Shown here: positions 5,639-7,617 of the stretch, one piece after another
Layout: each line of letters opens with the position of its first letter
Position numbering within the stretch: position 1 is the first letter of the stretch
From: Erythrobacter sp.
Lineage (GTDB): Bacteria; Pseudomonadota; Alphaproteobacteria; Sphingomonadales; Sphingomonadaceae
NCBI GenBank assembly: GCA_002695185.1
Contig: NZOF01000108.1
Span: 1 to 7,617, forward strand
Length of the DNA: 7,617 nt
Reading direction: 5' to 3'
Program-made: the position numbers and the translations under genes
The notes under the pieces: model-generated
The model's input: the letters and a program-made list of their open reading frames with translations, nothing else
What the model was told of the DNA's origin: nothing
Database searches by the model: none

Positions 5639-7222
5639 TCAGATATGCTTGAGCATCACCTCGGCGGCGCTGCGCCCGCTCGCGCCCCATACGCCGCCGC
5701 CCGGATGCGTGCTCGCGCCGGTCAGATAGACGCCGTCGATCGGGGTCTTGTAGCCGGAAAGATCGGGCAGCGGGCGGAAGGAGAACATCTGGTCCATGCT
5801 CATTTCCAGATGCGTGACGTCGCCCTGGACCATGCCGATGACGCGTTCGATATCGAGCGGGCTCTGGATGTGGCGATTGATCAGCTTGCCCTTCATGTTG
5901 GGCGTGTATTCGCACACCACGTCCCAGATCTTGTCCGCCTCGCGCTCGGCGATGTCGTCCCAGTTCTCTCCGTCGAGGTGGTAGGGGTGGTAGGAGGACC
6001 AGCTGTAGAGCAGGTGCTTGCCCTCGGGCGCGAGCGAGGGGTCGACCGCGGTGAAGCTCATCTGCATCACCGGCGGCACGTCGGGCGTGCGTCCGGCGCG
6101 GCCCAGGTTCATCGAGCGGGTGAGCGTCTCGACCGTGGGGCACAGAAGCTGCATGCCGTGATGGCATTCGCCCACGCCGTTCTCGCCGAGCGTCTGTCCG
6201 GCATAGGCGGGCAGTTCGGACACTGCCTGGCGGATCATGAAGCCCGAGCCGTTCATCACCTTGAGTGCCTCGAGCCGGCGCACGAGGCTGGCGTCGACCA
6301 GGTCGCGGTCGAGCAGCTTCAGCAGCGCTGTCTGCACATGGCAGCCGAACAGCACGTTGTCCGCGGTGACGGTCTTGTCGCCGGCCTGCACCTCGAAGCC
6401 GTCGCCGGTCCTGCCCACGCGCTCGACCTCGGCCTCGGTGAGGATCGTGCCGCCGAAGGATTCGAACGCCCGGCCCAGCGCCACCGAAACCATGCCCGAT
6501 CCACCGATGGCGCGCCAGGCGCCGTCATCGTGGATCATCCCGTAATGGCCCAGGATCGTCGCGCTCGATGCGGTGTCGGGATGCGGCCCGTTCTGCGCGC
6601 CGAGCCAGACCAGCGCGGCCTTCAATTCCTCGCTCTCGAACAATTCCTCGAGCAGGCGGGTGGAATCGATCAGCACCTGGCGCACCAGATCGTCCGATTT
6701 CAGCGCGGTTCGCACCGCCGACGGCCTGCCGAACGCCGCCTTGACCACCGACCCGATCGTCTGCCCCATCGCCGGGGGCTTCGACATGGCCGGCCACATC
6801 AGCCGCTGCACATCGCCCCAGGTGGTCATGAAATCGCGATAGGTCTCGGCATCGCGCGGGCTGATCGCGGCGATGCTCTCGCAGGTCCTGTCGAGGCTGC
6901 GGTAGAAGGTGATCGCCCTGTCGGTTCCCTTGACCGGGTAGAAGCCCCACGGGTCGAGCTCGACATAGTCGAGGCCGTGCTTCTTCAGCCCGAGATCCTC
7001 GCAGATGCCGGTGGTGGGGAACAGCACGTGGATCGACGAGCCGATATCGACCTTGTACCCGCCGAACATCTCCTCGGTGCAGGCGGCCCCGCCGATGACG
7101 GGACGCCTTTCGAGCACCACCACCTTCTTGCCGGCCTTCGCCAGATAGCAGGCGCTGGTCAGCGCATTGTGCCCGGCGCCGATGATCGCGACGTCGTATT
7201 CGGCCATACCGTATTCGCTCAT
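5639..7222 (-). CDS. FAD-dependent oxidoreductase, phytoene desaturase/PYROXD2-like
   Basis: A complete 527-residue flavoprotein of the CrtI/PYROXD2-like amine-oxidase-fold group. The N-terminal FAD-binding Rossmann motif is clear: DVAIIGAGHNALTSACYLAKAG (residues 10-31, GxGxxx at 15-20) with the ribose-binding Glu38 in VVVLERR, then VIGGAACTEE. The C-terminal FAD-contacting segment DGVYLTGASTHPGGGVWGASGRSAAE (from residue 496) is characteristic of this group. Such enzymes desaturate or oxidise isoprenoid, alcohol or amine substrates; the substrate here cannot be told. No signal peptide is evident. The start at 7222 is supported by GGGAGG 6 nt upstream (complement of 7229-7234); an in-frame Met six residues in is a weaker alternative. 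The SDR stop is 50 bp upstream on the same strand, so the two are probably one operon acting on related metabolites. No carotenoid-specific neighbours are visible, so I give no crt symbol. Confidence 0.9.
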   Translation of the reverse strand: MSEYGMAEYDVAIIGAGHNALTSACYLAKAGKKVVVLERRPVIGGAACTEEMFGGYKVDIGSSIHVLFPTTGICEDLGLKKHGLDYVELDPWGFYPVKGTDRAITFYRSLDRTCESIAAISPRDAETYRDFMTTWGDVQRLMWPAMSKPPAMGQTIGSVVKAAFGRPSAVRTALKSDDLVRQVLIDSTRLLEELFESEELKAALVWLGAQNGPHPDTASSATILGHYGMIHDDGAWRAIGGSGMVSVALGRAFESFGGTILTEAEVERVGRTGDGFEVQAGDKTVTADNVLFGCHVQTALLKLLDRDLVDASLVRRLEALKVMNGSGFMIRQAVSELPAYAGQTLGENGVGECHHGMQLLCPTVETLTRSMNLGRAGRTPDVPPVMQMSFTAVDPSLAPEGKHLLYSWSSYHPYHLDGENWDDIAEREADKIWDVVCEYTPNMKGKLINRHIQSPLDIERVIGMVQGDVTHLEMSMDQMFSFRPLPDLSGYKTPIDGVYLTGASTHPGGGVWGASGRSAAEVMLKHI

Positions 7223-7228
7223 GTGAAA

Positions 7229-7234
7229 CCTCCC
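7229..7234 (-). promoter_or_regulatory. Ribosome binding site of the FAD oxidoreductase
   Basis: GGGAGG on the complement lies 6 nt before the ATG at 7222-7220. It is the strongest such site in the window and fixes the start. Confidence 0.75.
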
Positions 7235-7272
7235 GGTCCGCAAGATATCCTCAGGGGTTCGATGCGTTGCTG

Positions 7273-7617
7273 TCAGGCGCCGATGCCGCCATCGACCGGC
7301 ATGCACATCCCCGTGCAATAGGTGGCCGCGTCCGAGAGCAGGAACGCCACCGCCTCGGCCACCTCGGCGGGCGTCGCGTTGCGCTCCATCGGCACCGTGC
7401 GCGCGCCCTTGAGATCGAGCCCGGAGCCGAGCGATTCCTTCAGCCCCTCGGTGTCGACCGCGCCGGGGCAGACCGCGTTGACGCGGATGCCGTCGCCCAC
7501 CGCTTCGAGCGCGGCGGACTTGGTGAGGCCGTTCACCGCATGCTTGGCGGCCGAATAGGCGGCGAGCATCTTCGTGCCGCGCAACCCCGAATCGGACGAC
7601 AGGTTGACGATGGCGCC
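7273..7617 (-). CDS. Short-chain dehydrogenase/reductase, C-terminal part (runs off right edge)
   Basis: A classical SDR, an NAD(P)-dependent oxidoreductase usually acting on alcohols or ketones. The last 114 residues are present, and the frame is open from 7617 to TGA (complement of 7273-7275). The catalytic strand reads GAIVNLSSDSG, where the second Ser of the pair lies 13 residues before the Tyr of YSAAK (YxxxK), the normal spacing. It is followed by GIRVNAVCPGAVDT, the usual Pro-Gly segment after the active site, and the tail AATYCTGMCMPVDGGIGA, typical of the family. The N-terminal TGxxxGxG cofactor motif lies beyond the edge, so NAD versus NADP preference cannot be judged. It is first in the visible operon with the FAD oxidoreductase. 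The reaction is inferred; the substrate is unknown. Confidence 0.93.
   Translation of the reverse strand, partial: GAIVNLSSDSGLRGTKMLAAYSAAKHAVNGLTKSAALEAVGDGIRVNAVCPGAVDTEGLKESLGSGLDLKGARTVPMERNATPAEVAEAVAFLLSDAATYCTGMCMPVDGGIGA

Noticed and set aside
5406..6167. Upstream extension of the PLD-like reading frame to 760 residues
   Set aside because: The extra 5' part overlaps the FAD oxidoreductase in another frame and has no domain. A ribosome binding site at 5414-5418 supports the start at 5405.
5474..7321. Open frame of 615 codons on the plus strand opposite the FAD oxidoreductase
   Set aside because: It is the antisense shadow of a clear flavoprotein gene in GC-rich DNA. It is rich in His, Arg and Asp, has no family motif, and has no ribosome binding site I can defend.

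Overview
The window is high-GC DNA with strongly GC-biased third codon positions and Shine-Dalgarno-type ribosome binding sites. It looks like an alphaproteobacterium, and a sphingomonad is my best guess. That guess rests on overall style and protein flavour, not on any marker gene.

Left part (1 to about 3504): the right-hand portion of a Tn3-family transposon. It carries the N-terminal 449 codons of the transposase gene tnpA (minus strand, running off the left edge). A 140-bp divergent spacer follows that probably holds the res site and the promoters. Next comes a serine resolvase gene tnpR (plus strand), broken by a single-base frameshift. Immediately after the tnpR stop is a 457-residue passenger protein of unknown function (TGAATG junction). 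A candidate right terminal inverted repeat with the Tn3-type inner end CTTAGCGT lies at about 3467-3504. This part is visibly less GC-rich than the right half.

Middle (about 3505-3884): directly against the putative transposon end is an open C-terminal coding remnant of about 52 codons (plus strand). It is best explained as a chromosomal or plasmid gene cut by the insertion. It is followed by a hairpin that has a T-tract when read leftward, and by four tandem 14-bp units.

Right part (3885-7617): host-type genes all on the minus strand. From right to left they are the C-terminal part of a classical short-chain dehydrogenase, a complete FAD-dependent oxidoreductase of the phytoene-desaturase/PYROXD2-like group 50 bp downstream, a 233-bp spacer containing short GC-rich repeats, and a complete two-HKD phospholipase D/cardiolipin-synthase-like protein. 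The SDR and FAD genes are probably co-transcribed and look like a small oxidative (alcohol/ketone plus desaturation or amine oxidation) module of unknown substrate. The PLD protein probably acts on membrane phospholipid and may be a separate unit.

The points most worth following are the frameshifted resolvase, the uncharacterised passenger protein coupled to it, the candidate transposon end that truncates a gene, and the repeated octamer in the tnpA-tnpR spacer. I found no convincing wholly new system.
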